From: Prosopocoilus inquinatus
Lineage: Eukaryota; Arthropoda; Insecta; Coleoptera; Lucanidae
Direction: 5' to 3'
NCBI GenBank assembly: GCA_036172665.1
Contig: JAYKNF010000047.1
Location: 96,408-160,407, forward strand
DNA length: 64,000 nt
A program made the position numbers and the translations under genes. Under the pieces are notes generated by a model. It did no database searches, had not been told where the DNA came from, and was given only the letters and a program-made list of their open reading frames with translations. Below, in pieces: positions 53,868 through 64,000 of this stretch. The number at the start of each line of letters is the position of its first letter. Position 1 is the stretch's first letter.

Positions 53868-56800
53868 AACAACGCTAATGCGTGTTGTTTCATTTAAAAC
53901 TATTTCCAGCTTCTGCTGCGTCCGAAAACGTCGTATATCACATCAAAATTACTGGAGTCCATCGAAACGTCAAATAACATAGTAGCTAAGTAAGGATCGA
54001 TTAGATACATCACAGGAACAACGCTAATACGTGTTGCTTCGTTTAAAACTATTTCCAGCTCCTGCTGCGCCCAAAAACTTTGTATCTCACATCAGAGTTA
54101 CTGGAGTCTATCCAAACGTCAAATAACATGATAGATGAGTAAGGATCGATTAGATACATCACAGGCACAACGCTAATATGTGTTGTTTCGTTTAAAACTA
54201 TTTCCAGCTGCTGCTGCGTCCGAAAACGTCGTATCTCACATCAGAGTTACTAGAGTCCATCGAAACGTCAAATAACATGATAGATGAGTAAGGATCGATT
54301 AGATACATCACAGGAACAACGCTAATGCGTGTTGTTTCATTTAAAACTATTTCCAGCTTCTGCTGCGTCCGAAAACGTCGTATATCACATCAAAATTACT
54401 GGAGTCCATCGAAACGTCAAATAACATAGTAGCTAAGTAAGGATCGATTAGATACATCACAGGAACAACGCTAATGCGTGTTGTTTCGTTTAAAACTATT
54501 TCCAGCTCCTGCTGCGTCCAAAAACTTTGTATCTCACATCAGACTTACTGGAGTCCATCCAAACGTCAAATAACATGTTAGATAAGTAAGGACCGTTTAG
54601 ATACATCACAGGAACGACGCTAATACGTGTTGTTTCATTCAAAACTATTTCCAGTTTCTGCTGCGTCCGAGAACTTTGTATCTAACATCAGAGTTACTGG
54701 AGTCCATCCAAACGTCAAATAACATGATAGATGAGTAAGAACCGATTAGATACATCACAGGAACAACGCTAATACGTGTTGTTTCGTTCAAAACTATTTC
54801 CAGCTTCTTCTGCGTCCGAGAACTTCGTATCTCACATCAAAGTTACTGGAGTCCATCGAAACGCCAAATAACATGATAGATGTGTAAGGATCGATTAGAT
54901 ACATCACAGGAACAACGCTAATACGTGTTGTTTCATTTAAAACTATTTCCAGCTTCTGCTGCGTCCGATAATTTCGTATCTCACATCAGAGTTACTGGAG
55001 TCCATCCAAACGTCAAATAACATGATAGATGAGTAAGGATCGATTAGATACATCACAGGAACAACGCTAATGCGTGTTGTTTCGTTTAAAACTATTTCCA
55101 GCTTCAGCTGCGTCCGAGAACTTCGTATCTCACTTCAGAGTTACTGGAGTCCATCCAAACCTCAAATAACATGATAGATGAGTAGGGATCGATTAGATAC
55201 ATCACAGGAACAACGCAAATACGTGTTGTTTCGTTTAAAGCTATTTCCAGCTTCAGCTGCGTCCGAGAACTTCGTATCTCACTTCAGAGTTACTGGAGCC
55301 CATCCAAACGTCAAATAACATGATAGATGAGTAAGGATCGATTACATACATCACAGAAACAACGCTAATGCGTGTTGTTTCATTTAAAACTATTTCCAGC
55401 TTCTGCTGCGTCCGAAAATTTCGTATCTCACTTCAGAGTTACTGGAGTCCATCGAAACGTCAAATAACATAGTAGGTAAGTAAGGATCGATTAGATACAT
55501 CACAGGAACAACGCTAATACGTGTTGTCTCGTTCAAAACTATTTCCAGCTTCTGCTGCGTCCGATAATTTCGAATCTCACATCAGAGTTACTGGAGTCCA
55601 TCCAAACGTCAAATAACATGATAGATGAGTAAGGATCGATTAGATACATCACAGGAACAACGCAAATACGTGTTGTTTCATTTAAAACTATTTCCAGCTT
55701 CAGCTGCGTCTGAGAACTTCGTATCTCACATCAAAGTTACTGGAGTCCATCGAAACGCCAAATAACATGATAGATGAGTAAGGATCGATTAGATACATCA
55801 CAGGAACAACGCTAATACGTGTTGCTTCGTTTAAAACTAATTCCAGCTCCTGCTGCGCCCAAAAACTTTGTATCACATCAGAGTTACTGGAGTCCATCCA
55901 AACGTCAAATAACTTGTTAGATAAGTAAGGATCGTTTAGATACATCACAGGAACAACGCTAATACGTGTTGTTTCGTTCAAAACTATTTCCAGCTTCTGC
56001 TGCGTCCGAGAACTTTGTATCTCACATCAGAGTTACTGGAGTCCGTCCAAACGTTAAATAACATGATAGATGAGTAAGGATCGATTAGATACATAACAGG
56101 AACAACGCTAATATGTGTTGTTTCGTTTAAAACTATTTCCAGCTGCTGCTGCGTCCGAAAACGTCGTATCTCACATCAGAGCTACTGGAGTCCATCGAAA
56201 CGCCAAATAACATGATAGATGAGTAAGGATCGATTAGATACATCACAGGAACAACGCTAATGCATGTTGTTTCGTTTAAAACTATTTCCAGCTTCTGCTG
56301 CGTCCGAAAATTTCGTATCTCACATCAGAGATACTGGAGTTCATCCAAACGTCAAATAACATGATAGATGAGTAAGGATCGATTAGATACATCACAGGAA
56401 CAACGCTAATACGTGTTGTTTCGTTTAAAACTATATCCAGCTCCTGCTGCGTCCAAAAACTTCGTATCTCACATCAGAGTTACTAGAGTCCATCGAAACG
56501 TCAAATAACATGATAGATGAGTAAGGATGGATTAGATACATCACAGGAACAACGCTAATGCGTGTTGTTTCATTTAAAACTATTTCCAGCTTCTGCTGCG
56601 TCCGAAAACGTCGTATCTCACATCAAAATTACTGGAGTCCATCGAAACGTCAAATAACATAGTAGCTAAGTAAGGGTCGATTAGATACATCACAGGAACA
56701 ACGCTAATACGTGTTGCTTCGTTTAAAACTATTTCCAGCTCCTGCTGCGCCCAAAAACTTTTTATCTCACATCAGTGTTACTGGAGTCCATCCAAACGTC

Positions 56801-56998
56801 AAATAACATGTTAGATAAGTAAGGATCGTTTAGACACATCACAGGAACAACGCTAATACGTGTTGTTTCGTTCAAAACTATTTCCAGCTTCTGCTGCGTC
56901 CGAGAACTTTGTATCTCACATCAGAGTTACTGGAGTCCATCGAAACGCCAAATAACATGATAGGTGAGTAAGGATCGATTAGATACATCACAGGAACA
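53868..56998. repeat. Mosaic with a block present three times
   Basis: 54438-55655 matches 59204-60421 (offset 32 monomers minus 2 bp). It also matches the sequence from about 60545 (offset 41 monomers minus 2 bp) on to about 61870. Markers are aaggaccg, ttgtatctaac, cttcttctgcg, aacctcaaat, gagtaggg, tacatacatc and tgtctcgtt. The remainder contains two near copies of a gtatatcac with caaaattac monomer (near 53930 and 54370). From about 56.15 kb it resembles 48.7 kb and 50.6 kb. Confidence 0.8.
55726..55872. repeat. 147-bp monomer with 2-bp deletion
   Basis: The monomer ends tttgtatcacatcag across the boundary where others read ttgtatctcacatcag, so two bases are gone. It is the second of only two length variants. 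Because 147 is divisible by three, a minus-strand frame stays in phase through this monomer and reads the same peptide twice. This explains the longest open frame in the window (55700-55981). Confidence 0.9.
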
Positions 56999-58931
56999 AC
57001 GCTAATGCGTGTTGTTTCGTTTAAAACTATTTCCAGCTTCTGCTGCGTCCGAGAACTTCGTATCTCACGTCAGGGTTAATGGAGTCCATCCAAACGTCAA
57101 ATAACATGATAGATGAGTAAGTATCGATTAGATACATCACAGGAACAACGCTAATGCGTGTTGTTTCGTTTAAAACTATTTCCAGCTTCTGCTGCGTCCG
57201 AAAATTTCGTATCTCACATCAGAGATACTGGAGTTCATCCAAACGTCAAATAACATGATAGATGAGTAAGGATCGATTAGATACATCACAGGAACAACGC
57301 TAATACGTGTTGTTTCGTTTAAAACTATTTCCAGCTCCTGCTGCGTCCAAAAACTTCGTATCTCACATCAGAGTTACTGGAGCCCATCCAAACGTCAAAT
57401 AACATGATAGATGAGTAAGGATCGATTAGATACATCACAGGAACAACGCTAATACGTGTTGTTTCGTTTAAAACTATTTCCAGCTTCTGCTGCGTCCGAA
57501 AACGTCGTATCTCACATCAAAATTACTGGAGTCCATCGAAACGTCAAATAACATAGTAGCTAAGTAAGGATCGATTAGATACATCACAGGAACAACGCTA
57601 ATACGTGTTGTTTCGTTCAAAACTATTTCCAGCTTCTGCTGCGTCCGAGAACTTTGTATCTCACATCAGAGTTACTGGAGTCCGACCAAACGTTAAATAA
57701 CATGATAGATGAGTAAGGATCGATTAGATACATAACAGGAACAACGCTAATATGTGTTGTTTCGTTTAAAACTATTTCCAGCTGCTGCTGCGTCCGAAAA
57801 TTTCGTATCTCACATTAGAGTTACTGGAGTCCATCGAAACGTCAAATAACATAGTAGCTAAGTAAGGATCGATTAGATACATCACAGGAACAACGCTAAT
57901 ACGTGTTGTTTCGTACAAAACTATTTCCAGCTTCTGCTGCGTCCAAAAACTTTGTATCTCACATCAGAGTTACTGGAGTCCATCCAAACGTAAAATAACA
58001 TGATAGATGAGTAAGGATCGATTAGATACATCACAGGAACATCGCTAATGCGTGTTGTTTCGTTTAAAACTATTTCCAGCTGCTGCTACGTCCGAAAATT
58101 CCGTATCTCACATTAGAGTTACTGGAGTCCATCGAAACGTCAAATAACATAGTAGCTAAGTAAGGATCGATTAGATACATCACAGGAACAACGCTAATAC
58201 GTGTTGTTTCGTTCAAAACTATTTCCAGCTCCTGCTGCGTCCAAAAACTTCGTATCTCACATCAGAGTTACTAGAGTCCATCGAAACGTCAAATAACATA
58301 GTAGATAAGTAAGGATCGATTAGATACATCACAGGAACAACGCTAATACGTTTTGTTTCGTTCAAAACTATTTCCAGCTTCTGCTGCGTCCGAGAACTTT
58401 GTATCTCACATCAGAGTTACTGGAGTCCATTCAAACGTCAAATAACATGATAGATGAGTAAGGATCGATTAGATACATCACAGGAACAACGCTAATACGT
58501 GTTGTTTCGTTGAAAACTATTTCCAGCTTCTGCTGCGTCCGAAAACGTCGTATGTCACATCAGACTTACTGGAGTCCATCTAAACGTCAAATAACATGTT
58601 AGATAAGTAAGGATAGTTTAGATACATCACAGGAACAACGCTAATGCGTGTTGTTTCGTTTGAAACTATTTCCAGCTTCTGCTGCCTCCGATAATTTCGT
58701 ATCTCACATCAGAGTTACTGGAGTCCATCCAAACGTCAAATAACATGATAGATAAGTAAGGATTGATTAGATACATCACAGGAACAACGCTAATATGTGT
58801 TGCTTCGTTTAAAATTATTTCCAGCTCCTGCTGCGTCCAAAAACTTCGTATCTCACATCAGAGTTACTAGAGTCCATCGAAACGTCAAATAACATGATAG
58901 ATGAGTAAGGATCGATTAGATACATCACAGG
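56999..58931. repeat. 34-monomer-offset block, right copy
   Basis: Copy of 51935-53867. Private changes are gttaatgg near 57077, gtccgacc near 57682, catctaaac near 58580, gctgcctccg near 58683 and aaaattattt near 58813. It ends where caggaacaac changes to caggcacaac (53868 against 58932). The first kilobase also matches 50.9-51.9 kb. Confidence 0.84.
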
Positions 58932-58996
58932 CACAACGCTAATACGTGTTGCTTCGTTTAAAACTATTTCCAGCTCCTGCTGCGCCCAAAAACTTT

Positions 58997-60337
58997 GTAT
59001 CTCACATCAGAGTTACTGGAGTCCATCCAAACGTCAAATAACATGATAGATGAGTAAGGATCGATTAGATACATCACAGGCACAACGCTAATATGTGTTG
59101 TTTCGTTTAAAACTATTTCCAGCTGCTGCTGCGTCCGAAAACGTCGTATCTCACATCAGAGTTACTGGAGTCCATCGAAATGTCAAATAACATGATAGAT
59201 AAGTAAGGATCGATTAGATACATCACAGGAACAACGCTAATGCGTGTTGTTTCGTTTAAAACTATTTCCAGCTCCTGCTGCGTCCAAAAACTTTGTATCT
59301 CACATCAGACTTACTGGAGTCCATCCAAACGTCAAATAACATGTTAGATAAGTAAGGACCGTTTAGACACATCACAGGAACGACGCTAATACGTGTTGTT
59401 TCATTCAAAACTATTTCCAGTTTCTGCTGCGTCCGAGAACTTTGTATCTAACATCAGAGTTACTGGAGTCCATCCAAACGTCAAATAACATGATAGATGA
59501 GTAAGGACCGATTAGATACATCACAGGAACAACGCTAATACGTGTTGTTTCGTTCAAAACTATTTCCAGCTTCTTCTGCGTCCGAGAACTTCGTATCTCA
59601 CATCAAAGTTACTGGAGTCCATCGAAACGCCAAATAACATGATAGATGAGTAAGGATCGATTAGATACATCACAGGAACAACGCTAATACGTGTTGTTTC
59701 ATTTAAAACTATTTCCAGCTTCTGCTGCGTCCGATAATTTCGTATCTCACATCAGAGTTACTGGAGTCCATCCAAACGTCAAATAACATGATAGATGAGT
59801 AAGGATCGATTAGATACATCACAGGAACAACGCTAATGCGTGTTGTTTCGTTTAAAACTATTTCCAGCTTCAGCTGCGTCCGAGAACTTCGTATCTCACT
59901 TCAGAGTTACTGGAGTCCATCCAAACCTCAAATAACATGATAGATGAGTAGGGATCGATTAGATACATCACAGGAACAACGCAAATACGTGTTGTTTCGT
60001 TTAAAACTATTTCCAGCTTCAGCTGCGTCCGAGAACTTCGTATCTCACTTCAGAGTTACTGGAGCCCATCCAAACGTCAAATAACATGATAGATGAGTAA
60101 GGATCGATTACATACATCACAGAAACAACGCTAATGCGTGTTGTTTCATTTAAAACTATTTCCAGCTTCTGCTGCGTCCGAAAATTTCGTATCTCACATC
60201 AGAGTTACTGGAGTCCATCGAAACGTCAAATAACATAGTAGGTAAGTAAGGATCGATTAGATACATCACAGGAACAACGCTAATACGTGTTGTCTCGTTC
60301 AAAACTATTTCCAGCTTCTGCTGCGTCCGATAATTTC
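58997..60337. repeat. 9-monomer tandem duplication, copy 1 (1,341 bp)
   Basis: Identity runs 58997-60421 against 60338-61762, longer than the unit, so the copies are seamless. Markers are aggcacaacgctaatatg, catcgaaatgtc, aaggaccg, aacgacgc and ttgtatctaac. About five differences were seen between the copies, for example gtttagacac near 59362 against gtttagatac near 60703. Confidence 0.88.
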
Positions 60338-61678
60338 GTATCTCACATCAGAGTTACTGGAGTCCATCCAAACGTCAAATAACATGATAGATGAGTAAGG
60401 ATCGATTAGATACATCACAGGCACAACGCTAATATGTGTTGTTTCGTTTAAAACTATTTCCAGCTGCTGCTGCGTCCGAAAACGTCGTATCTCACATCAG
60501 AGTTACTGGAGTCCATCGAAATGTCAAATGACATGATAGATAAGTAAGGATCGATTAGATACATCACAGGAACAACGCTAATGCGTGTTGTTTCGTTTAA
60601 AACTATTTCCAGCTCCTGCTGCGTCCAAAAACTTTGTATCTCACATCAGACTTACTGGAGTCCATCCAAACGTCAAATAACATGTTAGATAAGTAAGGAC
60701 CGTTTAGATACATCACAGGAACGACGCTAATACGTGTTGTTTCATTCAAAACTATTTCCAGCTTCTGCTGCGTCCGAGAACTTTGTATCTAACATCAGAG
60801 TTACTGGAGTCCATCCAAACGTCAAATAACATGATAGATGAGTAAGGACCGATTAGATACATCACAGGAACAACGCTAATACGTGTTGTTTCGTTCAAAA
60901 CTATTTCCAGCTTCTTCTGCGTCCGAGAACTTCGTATCTCACATCAAAGTTACTGGAGTCCATCGAAACGCCAAATAACATGATAGATGAGTAAGGATCG
61001 ATTAGATACATCACAGGAACAACGCTAATACGTGTTGTTTCATTTAAAACAATTTCCAGCTTCTGCTGCGTCCGATAATTTCGTATCTCACATCAGAGTT
61101 ACTGGAGTCCATCCAAACGTCAAATAACATGATAGATGAGTAAGGATCGATTAGATACATCACAGGAACAACGCTAATGCGTGTTGTTTCGTTTAAAACT
61201 ATTTCCAGCTTCAGCTGCGTCCGAGAACTTCGTATCTCACTTCAGAGTTACTGGAGTCCATCCAAACCTCAAATAACATGATAGATGAGTAGGGATCGAT
61301 TAGATACATCACAGGAACAACGCAAATACGTGTTGTTTCGTTTAAAACTATTTCCAGCTTCAGCTGCGTCCGAGAACTTCGTATCTCACTTCAGAGTTAC
61401 TGGAGCCCATCCAAACGTCAAATAACATGATAGATGAGTAAGGATCGATTACATACATCACAGAAACAACGCTAATGCGTGTTGTTTCATTTAAAACTAT
61501 TTCCAGCTTCTGCTGCGTCCGAAAATTTCGTATCTCACATCAGAGTTACTGGAGTCCATCGAAACGTCAAATAACATAGTAGGTAAGTAAGGATCGGTTA
61601 GATACATCACAGGAACAACGCTAATACGTGTTGTCTCGTTCAAAACTATTTCCAGCTTCTGCTGCGTCCGATAATTTC
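60338..61678. repeat. 9-monomer tandem duplication, copy 2 (1,341 bp)
   Basis: Copy of 58997-60337; the junction lies in 60338-60421. Private changes are caaatgacatg near 60526, aaaacaattt near 61047 and gatcggttag near 61593. Right of 61762 the sequence follows the 55.66 kb type (gcaaatacg, cgtctgag) instead of starting a third copy. Confidence 0.88.
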
Positions 61679-61763
61679 GTATCTCACATCAGAGTTACTG
61701 GAGTCCATCCAAACGTCAAATAACATGATAGATGAGTAAGGATCGATTAGATACATCACAGGA

Positions 61764-64000
61764 ACAACGCAAATACGTGTTGTTTCGTTTAAAACTATTT
61801 CCAGCTTCAGCTGCGTCTGAGAACTTCGTATCTCACATCAAAGTTACTGGAGTCCATCGAAACGCCAAATAACATGCTAGATAAGTAAGGATCGATTAGA
61901 TACAGCACAGGAACAACTCTAATACGTGTTGTTTCGATTAAAACTATTTCTAGCTCCTGCTGCGTCCAAAAACTTCGTATCTCACATCAGAGTTACTAGA
62001 GTCCATCGAAATCTCAAATAACATGATAGATGAGTAAGGATCGATTAGATACATCACATGAACAACGCTAATGCGTGTTGTTTCATTTAAAACTATTTCC
62101 AGCTTCTGCTGCGTCCGATAATTTCGTATCTCACATCAGAGTTACTGGAGGTCATCCAAACGTCAAATAACATGATAGATGAGTAAGGATCGATTAGATA
62201 CATCACAGGAACAACGCTAATGCCTGTTGTTTCGTTTAAAACTATTTCCAGCTTCTGCTGCGTCCGAAAATTTCGTTTCTCACATTAGAGTTACTGGAGT
62301 CCATCGAAACGTCAAATAACATGATAGATGAGTAAGTATCGATTAGATACATCACAGGAACAACGCTAATGCGTGTTGTTCCCTTAAAAACTATTTCCAG
62401 CTTCTGCTGCGTCCGAAAACGTCGTATCTCACATCAGAGCTACTGGAGTCCATCGAAACGCCAAATAACATGATAAGTGAGTAAGGATCGATTAGATACA
62501 GCTTAGGAACAACGCTAATACGTGTTGTTTCGTTTAAAACTATTTCCAGCTCCTGCTGCGTCCAAAAACTTCGTATCTCACATCAGAGTTACTAGAGTCC
62601 ATCGAAACGTCAAATAACATGATAGATGAGTAAGGATCGATTAGATACATCACAGGAACAACGCTAATGCCTGTTGTTTCGTTTAAAACTATTTCCAGCT
62701 TATGCTGCATCCGAAGATATCGTATCTCACATCAGAGATACTGGAGTCCATCCAAACGTCAAATAACATGATAGATGAGTAAGGATCGATTAGATACATC
62801 ACAGGAACAACGCTAATACGTGTTGTTTCGTTTAAAACTATTTCCAGCTTCTGCTGCGTCCGAAAACGTCGTATCTCACATCAGAGCTACTGGAGTCCAT
62901 CGAAACGCCAAATAACATGATAGATGAGTAAGGATCGATTAGATACATCACAGGAACAACGCTAATACGTGTTGTTTCATTTAAAACTATTTCCAGCTCC
63001 TGCTGCGTCCAAAAATTTTGTATCTCACATCAGACTTACTGGAGTCCATCCAAACGTCAAATAACATGTTAGATAAGTAAGGATCGTTTAGATACATCAC
63101 AGGAACAACGCTAATACGTGTTGTTTCGTTTAAAACTATTTCCAGCTCCTGCTGCGTCCAAAAACTTCGTATCTCACATCAGAGCTACTGGAGTCCATCG
63201 AAACGCCAAATAACATGATAGATGAGTAAGGATCGATTAGATACATCACAGGAACAACGCTAATACGTGTTGTTTCATTTAAAACTATTTCCAGCTTCTG
63301 CTGCGTCCGAAAACGTCGTATCTCTCATCAGAGCTACTGGAGTCCATCGAAACGCCAAATAACATGATAGATGAGTAAGGATCGATTAGATACATCACAG
63401 GAACAACGCTAATACGTGTTGTTTCACTTAAAACTATTTCCAGCATCTGCTGCGTCCGAAAACGTCGTATCTCACATCAGAGTTAGTGGAGTCCATCGAA
63501 ACGCCAAATAACATGATAGATAAGTAAGGATAGATTAGATACAGCACAGGAACAACGCTAATACGTGTTGTTTCGATTAAAACTATTTCTAGCTCCTGCT
63601 GCGTCCAAAAACTTCGTATCTCACATCAGAGTTACTAGAGTCCATCGAAACGTCAAATAACATGATAGATGAGTAAGAATCGATTAGATACATCACAGGA
63701 ACAACGCTAATACGTGTTGTTTCATTTAAAACTATTTCCAGCTTCAGCTGCGTCCGAGAACTTCGTATCTCACATCAAAGTTACTGGAGTCCATCGAAAC
63801 GCCAAATAACATGTTAGATGAGTAAGGATCGATAAGATACATCACAGGAACAACGCTAATGCGTGTTGTTTCGTTTAAAACTATTTCCAGCTTCTGCTGC
63901 GTCCGAAAACGTCGTATCTCACATCAGAGTTAGTGGAGTCCATCGAAACGCCAAATAACATGATAGATAAGTAAGGATCGATTAGATACAGCACAGGAAC
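61764..64000. repeat. Right-edge mosaic monomers with a 3-monomer echo
   Basis: Fifteen monomers of mixed type, the last one cut by the window edge after 82 bp (63919-64000). Private variants are acaactct near 61914, gaaatctc near 62008, ggaggtcatc near 62148, gttcccttaaaaa near 62379 and gatacagcttag near 62497. cgattaaaac occurs near 61935 and 63574. agttagtgg occurs at 63481 and 63928, three monomers apart, so a short higher-order repeat may continue beyond the window. Confidence 0.78.

Larger units (their letters stand above)
1..64000. repeat. 149-bp tandem satellite array filling the window
   Basis: The landmark tcacatcagag and its variants recurs every 149 bp from the first base to the last, always in the same orientation, giving 429 full monomers and an 82-bp remainder. 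Phase was checked at many places (for example 298, 3874, 8344, 13857, 18923, 33525, 53021, 63919). It holds exactly apart from a net loss of 1 bp near 206 and 2 bp near 55872. No unique DNA, mobile element or inversion interrupts the array. Monomers differ from one another mostly by single-base substitutions at recurrent sites. Every stretch not listed separately is the same satellite and holds no gene that I can see. Long single-family arrays like this are typical of eukaryotic heterochromatin. The chromosomal location and any centromere role are inference. The family was not recognised. Confidence 0.98.

Noticed and set aside
1..64000. CRISPR array or similar repeat-spacer system
   Set aside because: The repeats are directly adjacent 149-bp units without unique spacers, and there are no cas-like genes. 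The variable parts are recurring alternatives, not unique sequences.
1..64000. Tandem-repeat protein gene (one giant coding region)
   Set aside because: The unit is 149 bp, not a multiple of three, and all six frames contain stops in nearly every monomer.
1..64000. Alpha satellite or other textbook centromeric repeat
   Set aside because: Unit length (149 bp) and sequence do not match the 171-bp primate alpha satellite, mouse minor/major satellites or the plant satellites I know. I could not assign a family.
1..64000. Telomeric repeats, rDNA spacer repeats, tRNA or rRNA genes
   Set aside because: There are no runs of TTAGG, TTAGGG or TTTAGGG type, no rRNA-like sequence and no tRNA-like A and B boxes in a cloverleaf context.

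Overview
The whole 64-kb window is one uninterrupted array of a tandem satellite DNA. The repeat unit is 149 bp, about 41-42% G+C, always in the same orientation. If the first base is taken as the start of a unit, the window holds 429 complete monomers plus the first 82 bp of a 430th (63919-64000). Nearly all monomers are 149 bp. I found only two that are not: a 148-bp monomer at 150-297 and a 147-bp monomer at 55726-55872. I see no protein-coding gene, tRNA, rRNA, transposable element, CRISPR array or unique spacer. An array of this kind is typical of eukaryotic constitutive heterochromatin (centromeric, pericentromeric, subtelomeric or B-chromosome DNA) assembled from long reads. CpG is not depleted in the monomer (8 per 149 bp against about 6.4 expected), which fits a lightly methylated genome, such as many invertebrates, better than a vertebrate. 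I do not recognise the satellite family and cannot name the species.

The interest lies in the higher-order structure. Neighbouring monomers differ at about a dozen recurrently variable sites, and blocks of many monomers are repeated almost exactly at exact multiples of 149 bp. From left to right: (1) 1-8343, a 30-monomer unit (about 4.47 kb) and most of a second copy; (2) 7440-9263, a 6-monomer tandem duplication; (3) 7647-18672, a seamless 37-monomer tandem duplication (5,513 bp) whose breakpoint lies within 24 bp; (4) 18673-21132, a mosaic of pieces seen further left; (5) 21133-36515, a family of interleaved blocks with duplications at offsets of 36, 57, 17, 3 and 11 monomers; (6) 36516-38984, a mosaic related to the first 11 kb; (7) 38985-44375, a 14-monomer unit followed by two 12-monomer units; (8) 44286-49335, shorter and more diverged 5- and 10-monomer echoes; (9) 49336-53014, abutting 8- and 7-monomer tandem duplications; (10) 51935-61763, blocks repeated at offsets of 34, 32 and 9 monomers; (11) 61764-64000, mosaic monomers ending in a 3-monomer echo.

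The pattern is what repeated unequal crossing-over and gene conversion in an actively turning-over satellite would produce. Several junction monomers are visible chimeras of two older monomer types, so individual exchange events can be mapped and partly ordered. The short open frames on the minus strand are by-products of repeating a monomer with one stop-poor frame, not genes. I did not find a novel gene system. The finding is an apparently unnamed satellite with a readable recombination history. All comparisons were made by eye, so difference counts are approximate and may miss some changes.
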